Assembly: GCA_019636285.1 (NCBI GenBank)
Contig: JAHBXV010000003.1
Location: 1 to 64,000 of the forward strand
Direction of reading: 5' to 3'
Source: Planctomycetaceae bacterium
GTDB lineage: Bacteria; Planctomycetota; Planctomycetia; Planctomycetales; Planctomycetaceae
Length of the DNA stretch: 64,000 nt
Positions 26,523 to 34,139 of this stretch are shown here, piece by piece. The translations under genes were made by a program, and so were the position numbers. Positions within the stretch are counted from its first letter, which is position 1. Every line of letters begins with the position of its first letter. The notes beneath the pieces were generated by a model. It was not told the DNA's origin. It saw nothing but the letters and a program-made list of their open reading frames with translations, and searched no databases.

Positions 26523-28998
26523 AACGCCTCCGCGCCATTCGACCGCGCCAGCGGCACCGGTGCAGTGCGCTCATTGTCGGCTACCGGTCCCCGCGGGACT
26601 CGTCGAACTGGATGCCGCACGCCAATTCTGCTGCGGCGGCTGTCGCGTCGCCTATGAAGTGATTCATGGGGCCGGCCTGGAGTCATTTTATGATTATTGC
26701 GAACGCCTCGATCAGCCACCGCCGAAGAACGAGGCGCGCGCCGCCGCCGACTTCACGGAACTCGATCATCCGGCATTTCAATCGCGACATGTCTCGGTGG
26801 ATGAGAGCGGGAAGTCCCGCGTCGCCCTTTCTGTCAGCGGATTGTCTTGCCTGGCCTGTGCCTGGCTGATCGAGCAACTCCCGCGAACCGAAGACGGCTG
26901 GAACGAAGCCCGCGTCGATTGGGCACGTCGCACCGTTCGCTTGACCTACGACACGCGGCGGACTTCTCTTTCCGTGATTGCTGGCCGCCTGGCTCGACTG
27001 GGCTACGTCGTGAGCCCCTGGGAACCGGGACAAGACGAAAGCCGCCTGTGCCGCGAAGGGCGTCAGCGCTTACAAATGATTGCAATTGCGGCCGCCAGTG
27101 CCGGTAACGTCATGTTGATCTCCATTGCCTTGTACGCCGGGTGGTCGACAGGAATTGAAACGGCTCACGAACAGTTGTTTCGCGTTGTCAGCGGCCTTCT
27201 GGCAATTATCGCCGTCGCGGTACCCGGTCGCGAATTCTTTCGCAATGCGTATCACGCCCTGCGAAATCGCACTCCCCACATGGACGTGACGTTGGCCCTC
27301 GGGTTGTCGGCCGGACTGGCGATGGGAGTCATCAATGTGGTTCGCGACAGCGGCGAGATCTATTTCGACTCGCTGTGCATGCTGGTTTTCGTGTTGCTCG
27401 TCGGCCGCTTCATTCAGTTCCGCCAGCAACGCCAGGCCGCCGAACGCGTGTCGCTGCTGCGTGGATTGATTCCCCGCTGGACGTTCCGCCGACGGGATGA
27501 CGGCACGACGGAGCGCATTCCCATCGAGGCGGTTCAAGCGGGAGATCGCCTGTTGATTCGCCCGGGCGAGCCGATACCGGCGGACGGCGAGATTGTCACG
27601 GGCTCGTCGCATCTCGACCAGTCGCTGCTGACAGGCGAATCACGGCGTATCTCGGTTAGCGATGGTGATTGCGTTCCGGCTGGCGCGCAAAACTTGACCG
27701 GGCCGCTGGAACTGCGCGTCACCGCGACAGGCGAGCAGACACGCATCGGACGCGTGATGCGACTCGTGGAGATGGCCTCGCACGAGCGTGCCCCCATTGT
27801 CGAATTGGCCCATCGTGTCGCCGGTCGCTTGCTGGTCGTCGTCATCCTTCTGGCGGCGATCACCCTATTCGCGTGGTGGCATACGAGTGTCGAAACGGCG
27901 ATCGATCACATGATCGCTCTATTAATCGTCGCTTGCCCGTGCGCCTTGGGGCTGGCAACACCGCTCACGATTGCGGTGGCCCAGGGCCGGGCGGCATCTC
28001 GGGGAATTCTGATTCGCTCGGGTGAAGCCCTCGAACGTTTGAATCGCCCTGGTCGATTGTGGCTCGATAAAACGGGCACCGTGACGTTCGGCCAATTGGA
28101 AGTCCGAGCCATCCAGGGTGATGAAAGCGTGTGGAACGCGGTGGCCGCCATCGAGTCGCAAGTGCCTCACCCCGTCGCGGAAGCGTTGGAGTCGTACGCG
28201 ATTGCGAGAATCGGAGCTGACGAAACAGCCGATCGGCCTGAAACGGCGACTTCCATCCGAGTGGAAGCGGGCCGCGGCGTGTCTGGGCGAGTAGGAGACG
28301 ACGACTTCTGGTTGGGGTCGCTGGAAGGGTGTCGATTGCGGAAGATCCACCTACCTGATGAACATCTTCGGCTCGCACTCGGTTGGATCGAGCAGGGATG
28401 GTCCCCCGTTGTCATCGCCCGGAACGGGGTCGGCGTCACGCTCGCGGCAATTGGCGACGCGCTTCGTCCCGACGCGGTCGACGCGATCGACCGGTTGCGC
28501 CGCGCGGGCTGGGAAGTTGGCCTGTTGTCCGGCGATCACCCCGAAATTGTCGCACGCTACGGGAAGTTGCTCGGCCTGCCGCGGGAGCTGGTCAAGGGTG
28601 GGATGAGTCCCGAAGACAAGGTGCGGGAAATCCGGACAGTTCCTGGAACGAAAACCGTCGTGATGGTGGGAGATGGCGTGAACGACGCGGCAGCCCTGGC
28701 GGCAGCCAACGTAGGCATCGCCGTCCATGGGGGGGCACAAGCCAGCTTGCAGGCAGCGGACGTCTATCTCGGCCATGCGGGCTTGGAGCCACTCGTGGAA
28801 CTGATGGCGGGCAGCCGCGAAACATTGACCGTCATTCGACGGAATCTTGCATTGTCGCTGTTCTATAACGCCACGGCCATGACGCTGGCAGTTTGCGGAC
28901 TGGTGACGCCTCTGCTCGCCGCCATCCTGATGCCAGTCAGCTCGTTAACCGTCGTGGGAGCGGCGACGTTGCAGCAGAGTTTTGGGAGACGACCATGA
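26497..28998 (+). CDS. ccoI: Copper-exporting P1B ATPase CcoI/FixI
   Basis: 833 residues. An N-terminal metal-binding cysteine domain (CAHCRLPV, CCGGCRVAYE) is followed by an HMA-like domain with GLSCLACAW. P-type ATPase motifs: LLTGES, membrane CPC in IVACPCALGLATP (around residue 480), the phosphorylated Asp in DKTGT (around 525), and GDGVNDAAALAAA. The CcoI subtype is expected to export copper to the periplasm for the CcoN active site. Start at 26497 lies inside the preceding gene (26-nt overlap). The stop overlaps the ccoS start in ATGA. Confidence 0.95.
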   Translation: MIAVFSGTETPPRHSTAPAAPVQCAHCRLPVPAGLVELDAARQFCCGGCRVAYEVIHGAGLESFYDYCERLDQPPPKNEARAAADFTELDHPAFQSRHVSVDESGKSRVALSVSGLSCLACAWLIEQLPRTEDGWNEARVDWARRTVRLTYDTRRTSLSVIAGRLARLGYVVSPWEPGQDESRLCREGRQRLQMIAIAAASAGNVMLISIALYAGWSTGIETAHEQLFRVVSGLLAIIAVAVPGREFFRNAYHALRNRTPHMDVTLALGLSAGLAMGVINVVRDSGEIYFDSLCMLVFVLLVGRFIQFRQQRQAAERVSLLRGLIPRWTFRRRDDGTTERIPIEAVQAGDRLLIRPGEPIPADGEIVTGSSHLDQSLLTGESRRISVSDGDCVPAGAQNLTGPLELRVTATGEQTRIGRVMRLVEMASHERAPIVELAHRVAGRLLVVVILLAAITLFAWWHTSVETAIDHMIALLIVACPCALGLATPLTIAVAQGRAASRGILIRSGEALERLNRPGRLWLDKTGTVTFGQLEVRAIQGDESVWNAVAAIESQVPHPVAEALESYAIARIGADETADRPETATSIRVEAGRGVSGRVGDDDFWLGSLEGCRLRKIHLPDEHLRLALGWIEQGWSPVVIARNGVGVTLAAIGDALRPDAVDAIDRLRRAGWEVGLLSGDHPEIVARYGKLLGLPRELVKGGMSPEDKVREIRTVPGTKTVVMVGDGVNDAAALAAANVGIAVHGGAQASLQAADVYLGHAGLEPLVELMAGSRETLTVIRRNLALSLFYNATAMTLAVCGLVTPLLAAILMPVSSLTVVGAATLQQSFGRRP

Positions 28999-29159
28999 GT
29001 GTTCTCTTTGTCGCAGTCCCCGTTGCGATCGGTCTGGGAGGGCTGGCGGTCGCCGCCTTCCTCTGGGCGCTGCATCAGGGGCAATGGGATGACTTGGATT
29101 CACCGCAGCAAAAGATGCTTCAAGACGATATTCGCGTGCGGCGACACGCACGGAAGTGA
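28995..29159 (+). CDS. ccoS: CcoS cbb3 maturation protein
   Basis: 54 residues: one N-terminal helix (LFVAVPVAIGLGGLAVAAFLW) and the family tail GQWDDLDSPQQKML. It matches CcoS/FixS, which is needed to insert heme b and copper into CcoN. ATG overlaps the ccoI stop by 4 nt. It closes the cco operon; only about 150 nt follow before the convergent receiver gene. Confidence 0.93.
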   Translation: MSVLFVAVPVAIGLGGLAVAAFLWALHQGQWDDLDSPQQKMLQDDIRVRRHARK

Positions 29160-29311
29160 CGGATTCTAGGCCAGGTGTCAGTCAAAAGAGATGACTTGTT
29201 GAATGGTTTCCGGGGAGTTTCCCGCCGGATCGTTTCGAGCAAGGGTTGTTGGTTCGGTTATCGTCGTCGCAGCGGGCAAATGCGGATGCGGCCCTCGGTG
29301 GGATCGGGGCG

Positions 29312-29698
29312 TCAGGTGCCAGGGGTGTCGTCCCAGAATTCGCCGCCGGAGTACACCGCGCGGACGGCTGGCACCAGTTTGTGTTCCTGGCCTTTGACGA
29401 CGAAGCCCGCCGCTCCCAGGGCACGGCTGCGACGGACGTGCCCGTCATTCATGGAGTGCATGACCACTGGCACTGTCACTCCAGCCGCGCGGACGAGTTC
29501 GAGAAACAGGAAACCGTCTCCGCCCGGCATGCTGATATCAACCAGCGCGACGTCAATGCAATGGCGGCCAAGTTGTTCAAAAGCCTCCCGCCCATTCGTG
29601 GCTTCCGCCACGATGGAAACCTCCGTGCCGTCAAATGTCAGGCGCAATCCATCGCGGATGAGCTCATGGTCGTCAGCGATCAGTAATTGGATGGCCAA
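29312..29698 (-). CDS. NarL-like receiver-only response regulator
   Basis: 128 residues: acidic ADDHE, phospho-acceptor Asp in ALVDISMPG, and Lys in GFVVKGQEHKL. The N-terminal half looks like NarL/FixJ receivers (ELIRDGLRLTFDGTEV), but the protein ends directly after the receiver (GGEFWDDTPGT) without a LuxR HTH. It is convergent to the cco operon and divergent from the FixL-like kinase. It is a clear paralogue of the receiver at 32427-32885 (shared GLRL-F-GT, IDVALVD, VRRSR-LGA). Possible role: phosphate sink or protein-interaction output. Confidence 0.88.
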   Translation of the reverse strand: MAIQLLIADDHELIRDGLRLTFDGTEVSIVAEATNGREAFEQLGRHCIDVALVDISMPGGDGFLFLELVRAAGVTVPVVMHSMNDGHVRRSRALGAAGFVVKGQEHKLVPAVRAVYSGGEFWDDTPGT

Positions 29699-29993
29699 GG
29701 GACCGATTTCTACGACTGGGACTTCTAGATCTCAATGAGGGAAGGAACCAAGCCAGCCTAGTCCTGGGACGATGGCGTGGGAACCCCTGATGCTGCCATT
29801 CCTGCATGGCGAATTCCGCCAGAGCGAGGCAGTGATTTTTCCCGAATCCCCGGTGTAGAATTTGGGTCGAGTTTCTGCCGACATGTTTGGGTCTGGCGAA
29901 CGACTTCCCCCCTCCGGTCTGAATCCGAGTGCTTCCCTTCGAATCAGGAGGGATCGCCGTCCGCTGTCTCCGGTATCCTCGAGCTGGTGTCTG

Positions 29994-31421
29994 ATGTCCG
30001 CGAGTTCCATCAACTTTGAGCAACATCTCCAATTGTTCTCGGAATGCGTGATGGATCATGCGTTCTACACCTTGAACACCGAGGGGCGAGTCACGACCTG
30101 GAATCGCGGAGCCCAGCGTCTTTTCGGCTACACAGGGGCCGAGGCAAACGCTCTGACTTTTGCGAGTTTCTACGTGCTGGAAGCACGGGAGCGTCAGGAG
30201 CCGGAACGCGATCTTCAGGCTGCCGCGGCATGCGGCCAGGTGGAGTTTGAAGGCCGGCAGATTCGCAATGATGGCGCGGTGATCGATGCGTACGTGGTGC
30301 TGACGGCCCTGCGCGACAACCAGCAACAGCTAACCGGCTTCGCCGTGGTCTGCCGCGATTTGACGCAACATCAGAGGGCACTGTTGCAGTTGCAGGACCA
30401 GCAACGGCGACTCCGTTCGGTTCTGGAAACCGCGGTCGATGCGATCGTGATTATCGACGAGCGTGGTGTCATTCAGAGTTTCAATCGGGCTGGGGAGCGG
30501 ATGTTCGGCTACCGGGCTGAAGAAATCATCGGCCTGAACGTCAATATCCTGATGCCTCAACCGTTTGCCGCGGAGCATACCGGCTATATCCAGAGATACT
30601 TGCGCTCTGGCGAAGCCAGAATTATCGGCGTCGGACGCGAAGTCCAGGCCCGACGTCGGGATGGATCCGTGTTTGCCGCCGACCTGGCGGTCAGCCAGTT
30701 TTACGACGGCAAACCGATGTTTACCGGCATTCTTCGTGACATTTCCGATCGCAAACGAATGGAAGCCGAAGTCCTCCAGATCGCGGAGGCGGAGCAACGG
30801 CGGATTGGCCAGGAATTGCATGACGATGCCCAGCAGCAACTGGCCGGATTGACCATGATCGCCCGTCACGCGGCAGACTCGTTGACGCCCTATGTCGAAG
30901 GACAACCCGACCTGGGGACTGTGCGGACCCGCTTTGAACGAGTCGTGCAGGGACTCAAGGACGCCAATCGGTCGTTGCGCACCCTGGCACGTGGTCTGGT
31001 CCCGATACAGATTGATGCCCACGGCCTGATCGACGCGCTGACGCAACTGGCCGCTCAGATCAGTGACCAGCATGGCGTTGCCTGTCGCTTTGTCGCTGAC
31101 GAGGGCATTGACGTCCACGACAACGGAGCCGCCACGCACCTGTATCGAATGACCCAGGAAGCGGTGAACAACGCTCTCAAGCATGCCGCGCCGAGCACGA
31201 TTGTCATTCGCATTCAGCGAAACGATGGCATGGTCTGCCTGGAGATCGAAGACGACGGTCGCGGAATTGACGCGGCGCGACCTGTCGCGGGGCGCGGACT
31301 GCAGATCATGGCGTACCGCGCCGGGCTGATCGGCGGGATCCTGACGGTCCGTCGTGGCACACCAGGCGGAACTCTCGTCAGTTGCGCGCTGTCGCGGCTC
31401 AATTTGACGGAATCGACCTGA
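29994..31421 (+). CDS. FixL-like heme-PAS sensor kinase with HisKA_3 domain
   Basis: 475 residues, no membrane helix. PAS 1 covers about residues 8-125 (GRVTTWNRGAQRLFGY). PAS 2 (about 135-255) resembles the FixL heme domain closely: NVNILMPQPFAAEHTGYI, RYLRSGEARIIGVGRE and RRRDGSVF. His195, Arg201, Ile210 and Arg215 line up with FixL heme residues His200, Arg206, Ile215 and Arg220 (numbering of the Bradyrhizobium protein, from memory). The kinase core is NarL-family: HisKA_3 with His276 in ELHDDAQQQL, and ATPase motifs EAVNNALKHA and EDDGRGID. It should respond to O2. The stop overlaps the next regulator ATG (TGATG). The frame is open 44 codons upstream, without similarity. Confidence 0.88.
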   Translation: MSASSINFEQHLQLFSECVMDHAFYTLNTEGRVTTWNRGAQRLFGYTGAEANALTFASFYVLEARERQEPERDLQAAAACGQVEFEGRQIRNDGAVIDAYVVLTALRDNQQQLTGFAVVCRDLTQHQRALLQLQDQQRRLRSVLETAVDAIVIIDERGVIQSFNRAGERMFGYRAEEIIGLNVNILMPQPFAAEHTGYIQRYLRSGEARIIGVGREVQARRRDGSVFAADLAVSQFYDGKPMFTGILRDISDRKRMEAEVLQIAEAEQRRIGQELHDDAQQQLAGLTMIARHAADSLTPYVEGQPDLGTVRTRFERVVQGLKDANRSLRTLARGLVPIQIDAHGLIDALTQLAAQISDQHGVACRFVADEGIDVHDNGAATHLYRMTQEAVNNALKHAAPSTIVIRIQRNDGMVCLEIEDDGRGIDAARPVAGRGLQIMAYRAGLIGGILTVRRGTPGGTLVSCALSRLNLTEST

Positions 31422-32092
31422 TGGGATCGGTCATGGCGAATGCAAAGACTCGAATTTTCGTGGTCGACGATCACCCGATCATGCGCGATGGCATGACCCT
31501 GCTCATCGGGGCCGAGAAGGATCTGCAAATCTGCGGCTCGGCGGGGAGCATGCAGGACGCATTGAAGCAAATGTCGACGGCAAAACCCGACCTGCTGATT
31601 GTTGATCTTTCTTTGAAAGATGGCCTCGGGTTGGAGCTGATCAAGACCGTCAAGGAGCGGTATCCAACAATCCGCATGCTGGTCGTCTCGGCCTACGATG
31701 AGAATCTCTATGCCGAGCGGGCACTGCGCAACGGCGCGTCGGGCTACGTCAACAAGCAGGAATGCGAGGAAACTCTGCTGCTGGCGATACGCACGGTTTT
31801 GGCCGGACGCCGGTTTGTCAGCGATCAGATTTTGCAAAAGCTCGTCAATCTGGCAATTGGGGGCGTCGAAACCGAGACTGGCGATCCCGTGGAAAGACTG
31901 TCCGACCGCGAACTGGAGATTTTTCGGTTGATCGGACAAGGCACGACACCGGCTGCCATTGCCAGGCAACTCCACATCAGCCCGCATACAGTCGATTCCC
32001 ATCGGGAAAAGATCCGTCACAAGCTGAACCTGGAGAACGGTCGCGAACTGATGCAGCGTGCCATGCGCTGGGTTCTCGACAACCAGCAGTAG
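31421..32092 (+). CDS. NarL/FixJ-type response regulator with LuxR HTH
   Basis: 223 residues. Receiver with FVVDDHPIMRDG, Asp in LIVDLSLKDG, and Lys in GYVNKQE; then a LuxR-type HTH (LSDRELEIFRLIGQG, AIARQLHISPHTVDSHREKI). It is the expected partner of the FixL-like kinase, whose stop codon overlaps this start by one base. An in-frame ATG four codons on (31433, MANAKTRIF) is equally plausible. It likely binds DNA and controls oxygen-responsive genes nearby; no binding site could be defined. Confidence 0.92.
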   Translation: MGSVMANAKTRIFVVDDHPIMRDGMTLLIGAEKDLQICGSAGSMQDALKQMSTAKPDLLIVDLSLKDGLGLELIKTVKERYPTIRMLVVSAYDENLYAERALRNGASGYVNKQECEETLLLAIRTVLAGRRFVSDQILQKLVNLAIGGVETETGDPVERLSDRELEIFRLIGQGTTPAAIARQLHISPHTVDSHREKIRHKLNLENGRELMQRAMRWVLDNQQ

Positions 32093-32426
32093 CCCGAAAA
32101 AGCCATCGCCGACTGCTGATTCTCTGTTAGTCTGGTTCAGACGGCAGGGTCAATTCTTCTTCGGATCGTTCAGATTCTCGCCCGGCACGGTCAGCATCGG
32201 CCGGCGGGAATTGTTGGTTTCGGGATGGAGGTTAAAAGGCTGTCGACTTTCCTGCGGCAGTCTTTCTTTCAAACGGCAGCCCTCGTGGCGGCATGGTGGC
32301 TTTCACCAGCGCGAGGCTGAAATCCACCACCGCGGAACAGCGAGTCATTCGATCCCGCCTGGCCGGACATTGCGACACAATTCGTCTCGACGAAAGCACA
32401 TTCCATTCGAGACACAGCCAGAAATC
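32093..32426. other. Intergenic region, no gene seen
   Basis: About 330 bases between the LuxR-type regulator and the receiver-only gene. An open frame runs through it into the receiver gene, but it carries no recognised motif. I see no promoter or hairpin that I would defend. Confidence 0.5.
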
Positions 32427-32885
32427 ATGCCGATTCGCCTGCTGATCGTGGATGACCATGTGCTGGTTCGCGAGGGATTGAGGCTGTCCTTCGCAGGAAC
32501 CGACGTTCAAGTGGTCGCCGAAGCGGTGAACGGAGAGGCGGCCTTCGCGGAGTTAATGCGGCACGCCATCGATGTCGCACTGGTCGATGTGCGGATGCCT
32601 GGCAGCGATGGATTTCGGCTTCTCGAGCTTGTTCGTCAGGCCGGACTCAAACTGCCCGTCGCCTTGATGCACACGGTGAATGACGGATCGGAAAATGTGC
32701 GCCGCAGCCGGTCGCTGGGCGCGGTTGGGTTACTTCCGAAAGGACTGGGACGCGATGAGTTGATTGGTGCCATCCGCCAGGTGCATGCGGGCGAGTCACT
32801 CTGGGAGATGTGGGAATCTGAACCTTCTTCGATGAGTCGCGTCGAGACGATCTGTCAGTCGGGGTGTCTTCCAAATGGAGCCTGA
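32427..32885 (+). CDS. NarL-like receiver-only response regulator (paralogue)
   Basis: 152 residues starting MPIRLLIVDDHVLVREG. Phospho-acceptor Asp in ALVDVRMPG, Lys in LLPKGLGRDE; it ends about 30 residues after the receiver without an HTH. It is closely related to the receiver at 29312-29698. Both carry an Asn-Asp-Gly insertion in the loop after beta-4 (HTVNDG here, HSMNDG there) and the shared VRRSR. The reading frame is open far upstream, but similarity starts at this ATG. The stop sits 4 nt before the possible tiny ORF and the gene runs in the direction of the BON and csrA genes. Confidence 0.88.
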   Translation: MPIRLLIVDDHVLVREGLRLSFAGTDVQVVAEAVNGEAAFAELMRHAIDVALVDVRMPGSDGFRLLELVRQAGLKLPVALMHTVNDGSENVRRSRSLGAVGLLPKGLGRDELIGAIRQVHAGESLWEMWESEPSSMSRVETICQSGCLPNGA

Positions 32886-32889
32886 ATGC

Positions 32890-32997
32890 ATGTCCGTGCA
32901 GGAAGGAGAGCAGCTCCAGTTCCACGAGATCATCGAAGATGGCCGAGTCGGCGCGATTTCGTGCCGTCAGCTGGCCGTATCGGGGGTTTGCGAATGA
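32890..32997 (+). CDS. Possible 35-residue small protein
   Basis: ATG with GGAG 9 nt upstream, 4 nt after the receiver stop; it ends in an ATGA overlap with the BON gene. The product MSVQEGEQLQFHEIIEDG continues to a Cys-containing tail (ISCRQLAVSGVCE). I recognise no family. The case rests on spacing and on translational coupling on both sides; it could equally be a leader that couples the BON gene to the receiver gene. Confidence 0.4.
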   Translation: MSVQEGEQLQFHEIIEDGRVGAISCRQLAVSGVCE

Positions 32998-33245
32998 CGA
33001 CGTCCCTGCAAGATTCACGGGAACTGGAAGTCAATGCGGCACTGCAAGACGGCTTATGGCCAGAACTGCGCGCTGTACCCCGCGATGTGTCCGAGCAGCA
33101 TATTGTTTTGCGGGGGAGGGTTCCCAGCTTCTTTCTGAAGCAGGTCGCCCAAAGCCTGATTCTCGAACGGGTGCGTCACCCATTGAAGCTGGAAAACCGA
33201 TTGGAAGTGTCCCCACCCACGGAGGCGGTTTCACCGCGGTCTTGA
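32994..33245 (+). CDS. BON-domain small protein
   Basis: 83 residues: MTTSLQDSRELEVNAAL, then the beta-alpha-beta pattern of a BON domain (LRAVPRDVSEQHIVLRGRVPSFFLKQVAQSLI shown here in parts: QHIVLRGRVPS and QVAQSLIL). It has no signal peptide, so a cytoplasmic version of a domain usually associated with membranes. It overlaps the preceding small frame by 4 nt and lies 60 nt before csrA. The function is unknown; a role in stress or as an accessory to the receiver is only inferred from position. Confidence 0.72.
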   Translation: MTTSLQDSRELEVNAALQDGLWPELRAVPRDVSEQHIVLRGRVPSFFLKQVAQSLILERVRHPLKLENRLEVSPPTEAVSPRS

Positions 33246-33305
33246 TGGCACTCGGCGGCTTTCCTGCCGGCGTCATCAAATTCCATTCAAGGAGGAACGG
33301 AAATC

Positions 33306-33515
33306 ATGTTGATCCTGACTCGCAAGTATGATGAACGTATTCGGATTGGCGATGGTATCGAACTGGTTGTGCTGTCCGTCGAGGGAAACCGGGTACGCCT
33401 GGGAATCCAGGCCCAGGCGGATGTCTCAATCGCACGCTCGTCCGGTTCTTCAACTCTTATGCCGGTGGAGATGGCCGCGGAATCCCATGGGCACGACGTC
33501 TGTCCGGCCGCGTAA
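33306..33515 (+). CDS. csrA: CsrA-family translational regulator
   Basis: 69 residues, MLILTRKYDERIRIGDGI then VRLGIQAQADVSI, typical of CsrA. AAGGAGGA lies upstream of the ATG. CsrA binds GGA motifs in mRNA leaders and represses or stabilises transcripts. The RNA-binding edge is altered: the usual AP-x-x-V-x-V-H-R-x-E-I reads AQADVSIARSSGS, keeping the Arg but losing Pro, His and Glu. The tail is Ser/His-rich. It sits between the receiver block and the hydrogenase genes, which makes post-transcriptional control of the island plausible. Confidence 0.9.
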   Translation: MLILTRKYDERIRIGDGIELVVLSVEGNRVRLGIQAQADVSIARSSGSSTLMPVEMAAESHGHDVCPAA

Positions 33516-33578
33516 CGGCAGACTATGAGCGAACCCCGTAAGTCCGGCAACTTCTTCGGTGAGTCAGGAGCCACCCGC

Positions 33579-34067
33579 ATGTCCAGCGCCACATCGATTG
33601 TTCACTCGCCGTTCCTGGATGCCTTGCCGGATCATGTGCGACAGTTGCTGATTCCATTAGCCGTCTCGAAGGCTTTTTCTCCCGGCGATGAGCTGTTTCG
33701 TGAGAGCCATGCGCACGATGACATCTATCAGCTGACGCAGGGGCATGTTCGGCTGGAAATGTTCGTTCGCGATCGCGGACATCTCCCGCTGATGACGGCT
33801 GGTCCCGGGGATCTGGTCGGCTGGTCGCCACTGTTTTCCAACCATCACATGACCGCCACCGCGATGGCAATGGATCATGTCCATACGCTGGCTTTTAGCG
33901 GGGCTCGTCTGAAGGAGTTATGCGAGTCGAATCATGAAGTGGGTTATCATGTGATGCGGCAAATCGTGCTCGTATTGTCCGACCGTCTGGTGGCCACGCG
34001 TCTGCAATTGCTCGATCTGTTTCAGGATGCCTCGCCGCGCCGACAACCCGTCGACGCGGAATGTTAA
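33579..34067 (+). CDS. Cyclic-nucleotide-binding domain protein without HTH
   Basis: 162 residues: a cNMP-binding beta-roll (LAVSKAFSPGDELFRE, GHVRLEM, GPGDLVGWSPLF) and the C-helix (GYHVMRQIVLVLSDRLVATRL). The usual Crp/Fnr C-terminal helix-turn-helix is absent; the protein stops after about 15 further residues. It therefore cannot be a FixK/FNR-like DNA-binding regulator and probably acts on a partner protein. AGGAG lies 8 nt before the chosen ATG; an ATG at 33525 would add 18 residues with poor upstream sequence. It sits directly upstream of the hydrogenase genes. Confidence 0.87.
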   Translation: MSSATSIVHSPFLDALPDHVRQLLIPLAVSKAFSPGDELFRESHAHDDIYQLTQGHVRLEMFVRDRGHLPLMTAGPGDLVGWSPLFSNHHMTATAMAMDHVHTLAFSGARLKELCESNHEVGYHVMRQIVLVLSDRLVATRLQLLDLFQDASPRRQPVDAEC

Positions 34068-34139
34068 TCGTTGTTGGGTCGGTTGTTCGATTGCCACTTT
34101 CTGTCTTTACTCCTCCTCCGCAGTTCAGTCATCCGGCTC

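Noticed and set aside
33240-33290. TGGCAC-like sequence as a sigma-54 promoter before csrA
   Set aside because: The -12 half GC is not at the required spacing, so it fails the consensus.
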